Counted from the stretch's first letter, positions 7,677 to 17,072 are shown. The stretch: 64,000 nt of DNA from an uncultured bacterium (GCA_905214715.1 CAJMMT010000004.1:112477-176476); one strand, 5' to 3'. The notes: a model not told the origin generated them from the sequence alone. Translations and numbers: made by a program.

Positions 7677-10175
7677 ATGAAATCCATAATATCTTTTCTT
7701 ATAGCCATACTCGCCCCGCTGGTCGCTTTCCCATATTCCGACCCTTCGGGAGTATGGACCTACCACCCCTCGGCGGGAACAGAGATAAACCGTATCTTCG
7801 CCACACCGGGTATGGTGTACTACATCACTTATAATCAACCATATTATTCCGATGTACCCGAAAACTCGGTGCCTTACTCAACCGTCCATGTCTATGACAA
7901 GAACGCCGATGAACTGCGTACGCTCTCGAAGGCTTCGGGACTGACCGACAACTCACCCGTGCTCGCGGAGTATAACCCTACCGGAAAGTACCTTGCTCTC
8001 GCGTATGCCGACGGCAACATTGACCTTCTGCATGATGATGGCTCCGTAACCAATGTCCACGGTCTTAAAGATGCCGAAGGAATAAACGACAAGGGTATAA
8101 ATTCCATCTCTTTCGACCAAAGCCGGAACCTTATTTACGTGGCCACCAACTTCGGATATTTCTCCATCGACGACAAACGGGGGGAAATAGAGGAATCACG
8201 TATCTTCCGCTTTCCGCTGCTGGCCGTGGCACGTGCCGGCGACTGGTTTCTGGCCGTGGATGCCGACGGCAGAATCAACTCCGCGCCCATGTCGGCCAAC
8301 CGTATGAGCTGGGACGATTTCTCACCCATGCCTCAGTCGAAACCCGTATATCGTCTGCTACCCCTTTCCGGCAATGTGGCCGGAGCGATGGCATCGGAAA
8401 ACAATGCCCATATCCTTCTCTATGTCGACCCCTCGGCCAATGAGGTGCGCGAACTGAGAACTATGTACAACATCTCATGTCAGGCCCTGAAAGATGGCTA
8501 TTTCATCGGTTCGAGCAACCGTGGCATCAAGTTCCGCGACGACGGCGGATACGACATGGTGGTCATACCCTCTCCCGAGTCTGACTCTCCCCATGCTATG
8601 GCCTCGGCCGATATGCGCGAATTCTGGTTCGCCACCCCCCTGAAAGGATTCTACAGCCGCAGGTATTCCGACAGCGATGGCTCGGCTTCATGGGGCAATC
8701 CCGCCTCTCCCCGCCGTCCCTCGGGGCCGCACCCTTTCCTGGCCACAGATATCGCGCTTCACCCTACCCGTGGTTTCCTGGTGCCGAACCATGGCATAAA
8801 CGGCATATTCTCTTCCCAGTCTCACCCTGAGTCTCTTTTGCTATCCGCGCTCAAGGATGGAGGCTGGTCGCACTTCGACCTCCGCGAACGCATCCCCTCG
8901 CAAACCGAGGCTTTCGCAAGCCCCAACGGTATAGCCATAGACCCCGACAACCCCGACATCGTTTACTTCGGTTCATTGCTCAACGGTTTCTTCCGCATGA
9001 ATCTGACCGATCCTTCCGATGTGCTCCACCTCTCGCGCCCCGATTCCCGATGGGATGCCCTGCCGGGCTTCGTGAAGGTCCATGAAGTCAACCCCGAATG
9101 GAAAAACCTAAGTCAGATTTCATATCCGGTCATAGACAACGCCGGCAATCTATGGACAGTGTTCAACGATTACAAAGCCGCCAATCCGGCCCAGCTTTGG
9201 GTATGGAACGCGGATGCCCGCAGAAGTTCCACCAAACCCTCTTCCGTAAGGTCCATGAACCACATCACCGTGCGCGGCACAAACATGAGCCCCGGAGCGG
9301 CGGTGCTTCCTCTGAACCACGCTTCCAATGCCAATACCGTGGTCTTTAACGATGGTTCCGCCAACGCCAATATAGTGGTCCTTAACCATCAGGGCACTCT
9401 CAACACCACCTCTGACGACCGCACCCACACCATCACTCTCAGCTCCCTCTTAGACAGCGAGGGGCAGCTTGTAAGCGCAGCCTATGCGCGTACTCTTTTC
9501 GAAGACCCGGAGACAGGTCTGGTATGGGTTGGCACCGAGTCGGGTGTTTTCTCTTTCTCACCCTCCGGCGCGCTCGCAGGAAACCCGCAGATAAGACAGT
9601 TCAAGATTGCACGTAACGACGGTACCGGACTGGCCGACTACCTGCTCTCGGGTGTCACCGTCCACCACATTATGGCCGACCCGAGGAACCGCAAGTGGAT
9701 TTCTACCGGAGGCGCCGGCCTGGTCTGCGTGTCGCCCGACGGTTCTGAGATAATCACCTCCTGCACCACTTCCAATTCCGACATCCCCTCCGATGTGGTT
9801 TATAAAGCGGTTTATTCACCCGACATACAGACTATGCTCGTGGCAACGGATGCCGGGCTGGCCGAATACCGACCCTACAACGTGGGCGACGGCACTGACT
9901 TCGAGAATGCTCGCGCATATCCCAACCCTGTAAGGCCTGACTATCTTGGTTATGTTACCATCGACGGACTTGTCGACAACGCGATTGTCAAGATAGCCGA
10001 TGCACGCGGTCAACTGGTGCGTGAGCTTGGCTTCGCCGCCAACGGACTTGTACGATGGGATGTCTGCGATATGCAGCGTCGCCGCGTAGGTTCCGGGGTA
10101 TATTTCGTACTCGCTTCTACCGGACCCGATGACGATTCTCTCTCAAAAGTCGCAAAAATTCTGGTAGTCAACTAA
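7677..10175 (+). CDS. porZ: PorZ-like type IX secretion protein (beta-propeller)
   Basis: An 832-residue exported protein with a signal peptide at about 1-19. The first part has PorZ-type propeller repeats: VYYITYNQPYY, then LSKASGLTDNSPVLAEYNPTG, then LIYVATNFGYFSID. A second propeller region with two-component-propeller phrases (DPETGLVWVGTESGVFSFSP, DPRNRKWISTGGAGLVCV) follows. The C-terminus (ARAYPNPVRPDYLGYVTI...GVYFVLAS) is a sorting-type domain. In P. gingivalis PorZ helps attach A-LPS to type IX cargo at the cell surface. Length and domain order fit PorZ; a generic propeller protein is the other option. It ends just before the promoter of the LRR gene. Confidence 0.7.
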   Translation: MKSIISFLIAILAPLVAFPYSDPSGVWTYHPSAGTEINRIFATPGMVYYITYNQPYYSDVPENSVPYSTVHVYDKNADELRTLSKASGLTDNSPVLAEYNPTGKYLALAYADGNIDLLHDDGSVTNVHGLKDAEGINDKGINSISFDQSRNLIYVATNFGYFSIDDKRGEIEESRIFRFPLLAVARAGDWFLAVDADGRINSAPMSANRMSWDDFSPMPQSKPVYRLLPLSGNVAGAMASENNAHILLYVDPSANEVRELRTMYNISCQALKDGYFIGSSNRGIKFRDDGGYDMVVIPSPESDSPHAMASADMREFWFATPLKGFYSRRYSDSDGSASWGNPASPRRPSGPHPFLATDIALHPTRGFLVPNHGINGIFSSQSHPESLLLSALKDGGWSHFDLRERIPSQTEAFASPNGIAIDPDNPDIVYFGSLLNGFFRMNLTDPSDVLHLSRPDSRWDALPGFVKVHEVNPEWKNLSQISYPVIDNAGNLWTVFNDYKAANPAQLWVWNADARRSSTKPSSVRSMNHITVRGTNMSPGAAVLPLNHASNANTVVFNDGSANANIVVLNHQGTLNTTSDDRTHTITLSSLLDSEGQLVSAAYARTLFEDPETGLVWVGTESGVFSFSPSGALAGNPQIRQFKIARNDGTGLADYLLSGVTVHHIMADPRNRKWISTGGAGLVCVSPDGSEIITSCTTSNSDIPSDVVYKAVYSPDIQTMLVATDAGLAEYRPYNVGDGTDFENARAYPNPVRPDYLGYVTIDGLVDNAIVKIADARGQLVRELGFAANGLVRWDVCDMQRRRVGSGVYFVLASTGPDDDSLSKVAKILVVN

Positions 10176-10191
10176 TTTTTTTGTAATTTTG
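10160..10191 (+). promoter_or_regulatory. Bacteroidota-type promoter for the LRR gene
   Basis: TAATTTTG at 10184-10191 matches the TAnnTTTG -7 box. A weak -33 box (TCTG at 10160-10163) lies 20 bases upstream. The predicted transcript would start about 30 bases before the LRR gene's ATG. Confidence 0.5.
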
Positions 10192-10228
10192 CGTTTTAAG
10201 CGGCCTAAGCCGTTTGTCAGATAATATT

Positions 10229-11638
10229 ATGAAACGTTTTCCAGTATTACTCGCCATACTTGCGGGAGCCCTGAGCGCATTCCCGCTTGATTTACATATC
10301 AATCCGGGAGAACTCGCTTCGCGTCTGCAAGACCTCGACAAGGGGGCATCGTCGCTCTATCTTATCGGTAGTATCGACGCCCGCGACCTCGCCGCGCTAA
10401 GAGATGTGCCTGAGAATTTCAAGACTCTTGACATGAAGGAAACCGAAGTGGTGGAATATCGTGGCCAGCTACCCGAATTCCCGGGATATTCAATCTTCCC
10501 CGCAGGTATGCTCCCTGACCACCTCCTTTTCAACTCACCCTTCACTTCTATCGCGCTTCCCGCCAATATCACGATCATGGGCAAAGGTGTATGCGCCAAT
10601 TCATCTCTGCTCGAAGAGGCTACCATAGGACCCGGCACCACGGCTATCTCGGAACTTGCCTTCTACGGTTGCCCCAGACTGAAAAAGATTATTTTCCCCT
10701 CTTCGCTCGAAAGCATCGGATCGAGAGCCCTTGCCGAATGTCCCAGCCTCAAGACCGCCGATCTTTCCGCAACACGTATCAATGCCATTCCCGACCGTTG
10801 CTTCGCCGCAGACACGTCGCTCGAGAACGTGAAACTTCCATCGGCCATATATTCTGTAGGGTCAGAGATTTTCACAGGTACTGCTATAACCTATGTGAAC
10901 CTTCCCAACTTAAAGGAGGCAGCTCCTTACGCGCTGGCCGATATGCCGCTACTGCAGGGGGTTACCCTAAATTCCGATGCCGATTTCAATATCGGGTTCC
11001 TGATGGGAAACACCAAGCTCAACGAGTTGGCAGGCTCGCCGACCGACGTGCCTGACCTTTTCCTGGCCAACACCGGGGCTATGGATATATCTTCGGTTGC
11101 CGGAAACGCCTCCTCCATAGGCCGTTATGCTTTCGCGAGAACGCAGCTCGACTCCCTTATCCTCTCCCCCTCGCTGACTTATGTGGATCTCGGGGCTTTT
11201 GCCCATGCGCCGAATCTCAATTACATCGATGCCCGCGGACTTGACTCCGATATACCCGATGCCCATGCCGATGCCTTTTCGGGCATTAACCCCTCCGACA
11301 TTGTACTTCATGTTACCAAAGAATCGGAAGAGGAATGGAAACAGCATCCCGTATGGTCGCAGTTCAAAGTCGAATCCGCCACAACCGGTGTTGACACAAT
11401 AACCTCCCCCGACGACTCCATACGCATTCTCGTGGCCTCACGCCATCTCTCTGTCTCTGCGCCTGAAAACATAACCGACTGCAGTGTCTGGCTCGCCGAT
11501 GGCACTCCTGTATGGAAAAGCGATGGCCACGCAGCTGAAATAAACATAGACCTACCGCTGCCCGAAGGGCAACAAATACTTATTGTGAAAGTCAACACCT
11601 CTTCCCACTCCAAGACTGCCACGATACTGACACGATAA
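10229..11638 (+). CDS. BspA-type leucine-rich-repeat secreted protein
   Basis: A 469-residue exported protein. I chose the ATG at 10229 (MKRFPVLLAILAGALSAFP, a good signal peptide) over an in-frame TTG 15 bases upstream. Residues about 80-370 hold LRR_5/BspA repeats, with phrases such as LPANITIMGKGVCANSSLLEEATIG, ISELAFYGCPRLKKIIFP and SSIGRYAFARTQLDSLILSP. The last 80 residues form a beta-rich tail like other sorting domains in this window. BspA-like proteins usually bind host or neighbour surface proteins; the partner here is unknown. It starts a transcript that includes trmB, four bases downstream. Confidence 0.8.
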   Translation: MKRFPVLLAILAGALSAFPLDLHINPGELASRLQDLDKGASSLYLIGSIDARDLAALRDVPENFKTLDMKETEVVEYRGQLPEFPGYSIFPAGMLPDHLLFNSPFTSIALPANITIMGKGVCANSSLLEEATIGPGTTAISELAFYGCPRLKKIIFPSSLESIGSRALAECPSLKTADLSATRINAIPDRCFAADTSLENVKLPSAIYSVGSEIFTGTAITYVNLPNLKEAAPYALADMPLLQGVTLNSDADFNIGFLMGNTKLNELAGSPTDVPDLFLANTGAMDISSVAGNASSIGRYAFARTQLDSLILSPSLTYVDLGAFAHAPNLNYIDARGLDSDIPDAHADAFSGINPSDIVLHVTKESEEEWKQHPVWSQFKVESATTGVDTITSPDDSIRILVASRHLSVSAPENITDCSVWLADGTPVWKSDGHAAEINIDLPLPEGQQILIVKVNTSSHSKTATILTR

Positions 11639-11642
11639 GATA

Positions 11643-12437
11643 ATGGGTAAGAACAAGCTGAAGAAATTCGCCGATATGGAGACCTTCCGCTGTGTGCTCC
11701 AATATCCGCGACACCTTATTCCCGAATCCGGTTTCCCCCTTCAGGGGAACTGGAACCGGGATTTTTTCCTTTCTCCCGCACCTCTTGTTCTCGAATTAGG
11801 GTGCGGCAAAGGTGAATATACCGTCGGGCTCGCCCTGCGGCATCCCGACCGTAATTTCATCGGACTCGACATAAAAGGAGCCCGTATGTGGACCGGAGCC
11901 AAGACGGTAGAGGAACAAAACATCCCCAACGCAGCTTTCCTGCGCACCGAAATCGAACTTATCGACCGTTTCTTCGCCCCGGGAGAGGTTTCCGAAATCT
12001 GGATTACATTCCCGGACCCGCAGATGCAGAAAAGTCGCAAGAGGCTCACCTCCACCCGCTTTCTGGACTTATACCGGAAGATAATGGGCCCGGAGGGCGT
12101 GGTGCATCTAAAAACGGACTCTCCCTTCCTGTATGAATACACCCGTCGCCTCGTAACCGACAACAATCTCGAGGTACTGCGCGATACCGACGACCTCTAT
12201 GGCTCCGGCCTCGCCGACTCGGGAAGTCACGGTTTCGCCGATCCCGAAACATCCATAAAAACATATTACGAACAGCAATGGCTCTCGCGCGGTAAGAAAA
12301 TCAAACTGATTTCCTTCCGCCTCGGCTCCCGCCCCCTCGCCGAACCCCGCGAAGACGACATAGAGCGCGACGACTACCGCGCCTACCCGCGCCACGACGC
12401 CCGCCACGACGCTCCCATTGTGGTCCGAACGAAGTGA
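11643..12437 (+). CDS. trmB: tRNA (guanosine(46)-N7)-methyltransferase
   Basis: A 264-residue SAM-dependent enzyme that methylates G46 in the tRNA variable loop. The SAM site is LELGCGKGEYTVGLALRHPD with IGLDIKG after it, and the substrate region holds FPDPQMQKSRKRLT, close to the usual FPDPxxKxRHxKRR. The C-terminus after SRPLAEPRED is a charged low-complexity tail rich in Asp, Arg and His (to VVRTK) that is not part of the fold. Its stop codon lies inside a short repeat shared with two other gene ends in this window, so the tail may have been reshaped by that repeat. Confidence 0.92.
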   Translation: MGKNKLKKFADMETFRCVLQYPRHLIPESGFPLQGNWNRDFFLSPAPLVLELGCGKGEYTVGLALRHPDRNFIGLDIKGARMWTGAKTVEEQNIPNAAFLRTEIELIDRFFAPGEVSEIWITFPDPQMQKSRKRLTSTRFLDLYRKIMGPEGVVHLKTDSPFLYEYTRRLVTDNNLEVLRDTDDLYGSGLADSGSHGFADPETSIKTYYEQQWLSRGKKIKLISFRLGSRPLAEPREDDIERDDYRAYPRHDARHDAPIVVRTK

Positions 12438-12455
12438 GGACTACCGCGTAGCAAA
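12421..12455 (+). repeat. 3'-end repeat, copy 1 of 3
   Basis: The sequence GGTCCGAACGAAGTGAGGAC followed by TACCGCG and AGCAAA is shared with copies at 57894-57925 and 61751-61788. Here it contains the stop codon of trmB and lies on the coding strand. All three copies have the same orientation relative to the gene that ends there. Confidence 0.75.
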
Positions 12456-12501
12456 ACCAAGCGTAGCCAAACCAAAAGCTACCGTAAGAAAAAAACAAGC
12501 A

Positions 12502-13629
12502 ATGACCCTATACCCAAACCTCATATTAGACGCTCTGAAGAACGTAAAATATCCCGGCAACGGCAAGAATATCGTTGAGCTCGGGATGGTCGAAGACGAC
12601 ATACGCATAGACGGCAACACCGTCTCGTTCTCCCTTATCTTCGACAAACCCACCGACCCCTTCATAAAATCGGTAGTACGTGCTGCCGAAGCGGCCCTAC
12701 CGGTTTTCGCCGACCCGGATATCGATGTCAAAGACCGCATAGCGGTCAAGTTTCGCCAGCCTTCGAAACCGAAACCTGCCTCACCCCTCCCGGGAGTGAA
12801 AAACATCATAGGCATAAGTTCCGGAAAAGGTGGCGTAGGCAAATCCACCGTCGCGGCCAACCTCGCCGTAGCTCTCGCCGCCCAGGGGTATAAGGTCGGA
12901 CTTCTCGACGCCGACATCTTCGGCCCCTCCATGCCATTGATGTTCGGCGTGGAAGGAGAGCAACTGTATATGGTAAACCAGGATGGACGCGACTGGATAG
13001 AGCCTGTGGAGAAATATGGCGTAAAGATGCTCTCCATCGGCTTCGTCGTAGACAAGAACTCCGCGGTTCTGTGGCGCGGCGGTATGGCCAGCAATGCCCT
13101 GCGTCAGCTTATAACCGATGCCTGGTGGGGAGATCTGGACTATTTCCTCATCGACATGCCTCCCGGCACAAGCGACATACACCTCACCCTCGTGCAGACT
13201 CTGCCTATAACCGGCGTAGTGGTGGTTACCACACCGCAGCAGGTGGCCGTGGCCGACGCTCGCAAGGGGATAGCCATGTTCAAGGGCGACAAGGTGAACG
13301 TGCCGGTACTCGGACTGGTGGAAAACATGGCCTGGTTCACTCCCGCATCGCATCCCGACGAGAAATACTATATTTTCGGCAAGGATGGAGGCGAAAAACT
13401 CGCCGTCGAAGCCGGTGTGCCTATCCTGGCGCGCATCCCGCTCGTCACAGACATTTGCAGCGATGCCGACTCCGGTCAGCCTACCTCGCTTAACCTCTCG
13501 CAGACAGCCGGAGCCGATACCGACAACCCCGAGGCAAAGGCTTTCGCCGCACTCGCCCGCCGCGTGGTGGAGGCCTGCGATGACAGAAACCGCACCCTCC
13601 CTCCGACAGCAGTTGTAGAAACACACTGA
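12502..13629 (+). CDS. mrp: Mrp/ApbC family iron-sulfur carrier ATPase
   Basis: A 375-residue P-loop ATPase thought to hold and deliver Fe-S clusters. The N-terminal 85 residues match the MIP18/DUF59-like domain; the deviant Walker A GKGGVGKST is at about 108-116, followed by LLDADIFGPSMPLMFG and DMPPGTSD. I chose ATG 12502 over an in-frame TTG at 12418, because the extra 28 residues would be encoded by the repeat that overlaps the trmB end and by low-complexity Lys/Ala/Pro codons. It is between trmB and panB in the same direction. Confidence 0.9.
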   Translation: MTLYPNLILDALKNVKYPGNGKNIVELGMVEDDIRIDGNTVSFSLIFDKPTDPFIKSVVRAAEAALPVFADPDIDVKDRIAVKFRQPSKPKPASPLPGVKNIIGISSGKGGVGKSTVAANLAVALAAQGYKVGLLDADIFGPSMPLMFGVEGEQLYMVNQDGRDWIEPVEKYGVKMLSIGFVVDKNSAVLWRGGMASNALRQLITDAWWGDLDYFLIDMPPGTSDIHLTLVQTLPITGVVVVTTPQQVAVADARKGIAMFKGDKVNVPVLGLVENMAWFTPASHPDEKYYIFGKDGGEKLAVEAGVPILARIPLVTDICSDADSGQPTSLNLSQTAGADTDNPEAKAFAALARRVVEACDDRNRTLPPTAVVETH

Positions 13630-13656
13630 TAATGTGTTTTAATTTAACAATCAATC

Positions 13657-14478
13657 ATGTCAACAAACACCGTAGACAACACCCGAAAGGTTACCACACG
13701 CCGCCTTACGGAAATGAAGGCCCGTGGTGAAAAGATCACCATGCTCACAGCTTACGATTATTCTTCAGCGAAGATCGTCGACGAAGCGGGCATGGACGCC
13801 ATTCTAGTAGGCGATTCAGCCTCCAACGTCATGGCCGGTAATGTTACTACTCTCCCCATAACCCTCGACCAGATGATTTACCACGCCAAATCGGTCATGA
13901 AGGCCGTCAAGCGCGCGCTCGTCGTGGTCGACCTCCCCTTCGGCTCCTATCAGGGCAACTCGAAAGAGGCCCTCAACTCCGCCATACGCATCATGAAGGA
14001 GAGCCACGCTGAAGCCGTGAAGATGGAAGGTGGGTCGGAAATAGCCGAGTCCGTTTCCCGAATACTCTGCGCCGGAATTCCCGTCATGGGACACCTCGGT
14101 CTGACTCCGCAAAGCATCAACAAGTTCGGCACATATTCCGTGCGCGCACGCGAAGAGGCCGAAGCCAAAAAACTGCTTGACGACGCCCACTTGCTCGAAG
14201 ATTTAGGTTGCTTCGCGATAGTTCTTGAAAAGATCCCCGCAGAGCTGGCGGCCAAAGTCGCCTCCGAACTCACCATACCCATCATAGGTATCGGCGCCGG
14301 TGGCGGTGTCGACGGCCAGGTGCTCGTAATGCACGATATGCTCGGAATAAACCAGGGATTCTCGCCGCGCTTCCTGCGCCGCTACGCCAACCTCGCCGAG
14401 GTGATGACCGATGCCTTCCGCCGCTATATAGCAGATGTCAAGTCGTCCGACTTCCCCTCAGCCTCGGAACAATATTAA
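13657..14478 (+). CDS. panB: 3-methyl-2-oxobutanoate hydroxymethyltransferase
   Basis: A 273-residue enzyme for the first committed step of pantothenate synthesis: it adds a hydroxymethyl group from methylene-tetrahydrofolate to 2-oxoisovalerate to give ketopantoate. The family signature runs through [28 protein letters not shown] and [11 protein letters not shown]. The ending [23 protein letters not shown] is typical. It is the last gene of the plus-strand run; a hairpin terminator follows. panC and panD are not in the window. Confidence 0.95.
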   Translation: MSTNTVDNTRKVTTRRLTEMKARGEKITMLTAYDYSSAKIVDEAGMDAILVGDSASNVMAGNVTTLPITLDQMIYHAKSVMKAVKRALVVVDLPFGSYQGNSKEALNSAIRIMKESHAEAVKMEGGSEIAESVSRILCAGIPVMGHLGLTPQSINKFGTYSVRAREEAEAKKLLDDAHLLEDLGCFAIVLEKIPAELAAKVASELTIPIIGIGAGGGVDGQVLVMHDMLGINQGFSPRFLRRYANLAEVMTDAFRRYIADVKSSDFPSASEQY

Positions 14479-14512
14479 CACCACGCGACAATACTGATAC
14501 TACTAATACCCT

Positions 14513-14548
14513 ATGCAGGGAGTCCGTCTTAGGCCGGCCTCCCTGCAT
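14513..14548. terminator. Hairpin terminator between panB and the porin
   Basis: ATGCAGGGAG at 14513-14522 pairs with CTCCCTGCAT at 14539-14548. It lies between the stop codons of two convergent genes and can serve both strands. Confidence 0.75.
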
Positions 14549-14572
14549 CTATAATATCAGAAACTGACAATA

Positions 14573-15835
14573 TTAGAAATTGACCTGGACGCAAGCCTGT
14601 ATGCGGTTGTCATGACCTTGGGCGCCGCTATAGTCGACCCTCCGGCCATATATATACTCAAGGCCCGTCTGAATAACCGGCGTTACCTGCCAGAAAACAT
14701 TGGCCGTGGCGTACTGCGCGTAGCGGTACTGGTCGCCGTAGCTTATCTCTCCTCCCTTATAAGGGTCGGCATACGTGCGTACATGCGAATAAGCGGTGGT
14801 TGCAAAGACTTTCTCACTGAAGTTATACTGTAAGCCCACAAACGCGCCCCAGGCCGACACACAGCGCATCTTGCCGTCGCCCGTAGGCACCATATCCATG
14901 TTCATACCGCACAAGTCCTGTATATGGGACGCTATACCCTGTCCATATACCCCCTGCCAGTAGGCGGTGATGAAATTGCTCAGCGATGCCGTGCCGCTGA
15001 GCTGCACTCCCCACCCGACCTTGTTGTAGTTCTTCTGCAGTATCTCGTCGCGATATTGCATGTTACGCAATATACCGGAAAGGCGCACCCACGAATTGTC
15101 GCCGTCCCACGAATACTTGATATATGCGGGTATATCGGGCACACGCTGCTTAACTGTGCCGGCACCCTCTCCCGCCGTTACCGAATATAACAGTTTCTCG
15201 ACACCGGCCGCTACCGTCCATTCCTTGTTCCTGCCAAATCTGACGGTATAAGACACCAAAGAGGTAGGTATGGCAGTGTATGCGTTGGGACCCTCGTAAT
15301 CTATTGTGGCCGGAGAGCAACCTGTATCCGAGAAGAGTGAATAATCATAGCCGGCTTCAAGGCCACGCCACTTTATGTAGGCATGCTGCAGCACCGGCAT
15401 ATAATCCTTAAGGAAATTGGCACCGACAAACACACCGATCTTATCTTCAGATTCAGGTAAAGCCACGAAGTTAAGGCCCAGGAAAGTCTGCATTGCCGAG
15501 AACTGGACCTCTCCGCCGTTACCCGGCTCGGGATTGACGTTTATCTCCGAAGTTATGAACTCATTCGGATTGTCGAGAGGACTGCCGAAATCGTATGAAG
15601 CCGTAACCTTGGCATAACCGCATATAGCCATATAGAACTTAGTATCCTTCCCGGCGAATGCGAACCGCGACTGCCCCAGCCCCGAAGGAGCATTCTCCTC
15701 AAGAGTTTCCTGCATTTTCAGATTCGGGTCGGCAAGAGCATTGCCATCATGACCGGAAGTATAATCCTGAGCGCCGGCGACGCGCGGAGCCAAAATAAAA
15801 GTCAAAAATACAATAGTGGTAAACGTTTTTTTCAT
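14573..15835 (-). CDS. Outer-membrane beta-barrel porin-like protein
   Basis: A 420-residue outer-membrane protein. I chose the ATG at 15835, which gives a clean signal peptide (MKKTFTTIVFLTFILAPRVAGAQ); a longer frame upstream has no leader. The mature protein alternates polar and aromatic residues in barrel fashion and contains phrases seen in DcaP/porin-like families of Bacteroidota (GYAKVTASYDFGSP, VGANFLKDYMPVLQHAYIKW, ending VQTGLEYIYGRR...IQACVQVNF with terminal Phe). It is a single gene facing panB. The substrate is unknown; nutrient diffusion is the family expectation. Confidence 0.75.
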   Translation of the reverse strand: MKKTFTTIVFLTFILAPRVAGAQDYTSGHDGNALADPNLKMQETLEENAPSGLGQSRFAFAGKDTKFYMAICGYAKVTASYDFGSPLDNPNEFITSEINVNPEPGNGGEVQFSAMQTFLGLNFVALPESEDKIGVFVGANFLKDYMPVLQHAYIKWRGLEAGYDYSLFSDTGCSPATIDYEGPNAYTAIPTSLVSYTVRFGRNKEWTVAAGVEKLLYSVTAGEGAGTVKQRVPDIPAYIKYSWDGDNSWVRLSGILRNMQYRDEILQKNYNKVGWGVQLSGTASLSNFITAYWQGVYGQGIASHIQDLCGMNMDMVPTGDGKMRCVSAWGAFVGLQYNFSEKVFATTAYSHVRTYADPYKGGEISYGDQYRYAQYATANVFWQVTPVIQTGLEYIYGRRVDYSGAQGHDNRIQACVQVNF

Positions 15836-15965
15836 GGTACTTGAATTAGAGTGTATTGATAAACACAGTAATCCCCCAATATAAGGCATATTATCATTTA
15901 TTCCCGGCACGACTTCCCTATCACTAATACGCGAAAAAACAACAAATAGTTTAAACCCGGCCAAA

Positions 15966-16052
15966 AAACGCCTCAGTAGCGAAAATACGGCACCAAACGC
16001 CTCAGTAACGATAAGACGGCCTAAAACGCCTCAGTAACGACAATACGGCAAA
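15966..16052. repeat. Three tandem copies of a 29-bp repeat
   Basis: Units begin at 15966, 15995 and 16024, each reading AAACGCCTCAGTARCGA followed by a near-identical AxACGGC half. The period is exactly 29 bases. They sit 130 bases upstream of the porin start and about 330 bases upstream of the RAYT-like gene. The rest of the 15836-16382 spacer holds a promoter and an inverted repeat listed separately. Confidence 0.8.
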
Positions 16053-16093
16053 ACATTTTAACCTTTATTGATACAAAAATCCAACCATATCAA

Positions 16094-16101
16094 TAACTTT
16101 G
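16094..16101 (+). promoter_or_regulatory. Candidate -7 box
   Basis: TAACTTTG matches TAnnTTTG. No good -33 box is seen at the right distance. It precedes the inverted repeat and the RAYT-like gene, giving a long leader of about 275 bases. Confidence 0.4.
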
Positions 16102-16123
16102 CATCTGAGCCGGGCTAAAACCG

Positions 16124-16257
16124 GAGCCAAAGACAAATTTGCTGCCGCCCTCGCCAGCAGCCCTACCCGCTGCCGCCCTCGCCAACCCTTCCTCCGGTTC
16201 TCCCCGCTACCGCCGCCCTCAGATTAGCGTCGCCAGCCAAAAATTTGTCTTCGGCTC
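16124..16257. repeat. Inverted repeat around a pyrimidine-rich core, REP-like
   Basis: The arms GAGCCAAAGACAAATTT (16124-16140) and AAATTTGTCTTCGGCTC (16241-16257) pair with one mismatch. The 100-base core is C-rich and holds a 16-base direct repeat, GCTGCCGCCCTCGCCA at 16141-16156 and 16169-16184. Its place directly before a RAYT-like transposase gene suggests a REP-type substrate, but I cannot check for copies elsewhere. Confidence 0.55.
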
Positions 16258-16382
16258 AGAGATTTATCTCCTTAGATCTTTTTCTCCTCCTGAAGTGAGG
16301 GCTTTTTCTCGCCCGCTCTCCTCTCACTCCCCGCCTCTAATTCCTCTCTTTTATTATCTCCTCACGCAAATCTTTATTTCAT

Positions 16383-17072
16383 ATGAATCAAGACAAAAAG
16401 GGACGCGCTTTCTGGCATGATTATAAAGCCAGATGCATCTACTTCATAACAATGAAGAAAGCCCCCGCCTCCTCCTATTCTCCACCGACGGCCTCCTATT
16501 CTCTACCGGCCTCCTCCAACTCTCCTCACGTGGCCTCCTCAGATCTGCCGTCGCTTTCATCGCCGGGAAATTTTGACTGCGCCCGGACTCCGCCTAACGG
16601 CTCACACTACTACCTCGGGCCGGAATTCTCCTCTTTCGGTAAAATTATCGGAGACCCGGCGATTCCCCATGGCACCCCGGGATGCGCCGGTATCAATCTC
16701 ACAACCTTGGGAAAGATTGTGAGAAATGCCATCTATAATATCTCTTTGCTTGAACCCAAAGCGCGTTTGTTCCAATACGCGATAATGCCGGATCATATTC
16801 ATTTCCTCCTTTCGATAGAACAGACACTGGATCAGCCGCTCGGGGCTCTGATTGCCCGATTGAAGAATGCGATAAACCGGAAAGCGGGTCTGACAGGCAT
16901 ATTCCAGGAGGGTTTTAACTTTCAGATTATGCGGGAGGGGCGGCTGCTGATTGTCTCACCTTTGAACCTTCCGGACATCGAGATGCTTGACAGCAACCGT
17001 AAAGTTACGCGCAGACAAGCGTTGCTTATGAATCAGCTTGCCGACGACATCTGCACCGACAAACTCCATTGA
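16383..17072 (+). CDS. REP-associated (IS200-like, Y1) transposase, probably defective
   Basis: A 229-residue HUH-superfamily protein. ARCIYFITMK near the start and YAIMPDHIHFLLSIE at about 132-145 (HIH at 138-140) are the usual metal-binding beta strands. A Ser/Pro-rich insert with repeated SYSPP/ASYSLPAS phrases fills residues 28-62. After ALIARLKNAINRKAG and FQEGFNF the expected helix with the catalytic Tyr and the YIxxNP element is absent, and the sequence jumps to REGRLLIVSP, a tail seen after that region in longer relatives. I infer an in-frame internal deletion and a probably inactive enzyme. Proteins of this family act on REP palindromes. Confidence 0.7.
   Translation: MNQDKKGRAFWHDYKARCIYFITMKKAPASSYSPPTASYSLPASSNSPHVASSDLPSLSSPGNFDCARTPPNGSHYYLGPEFSSFGKIIGDPAIPHGTPGCAGINLTTLGKIVRNAIYNISLLEPKARLFQYAIMPDHIHFLLSIEQTLDQPLGALIARLKNAINRKAGLTGIFQEGFNFQIMREGRLLIVSPLNLPDIEMLDSNRKVTRRQALLMNQLADDICTDKLH

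Noticed and set aside
12418..12501. N-terminal extension of Mrp from a TTG
   Set aside because: The 28 extra residues come from the dispersed repeat and a low-complexity stretch; Mrp proteins start at the ATG at 12502.
16141..16256. Direct repeats before the RAYT-like gene as a CRISPR array
   Set aside because: Only two 16-base copies with a 12-base gap, no cas genes, and the whole lies inside an inverted repeat.
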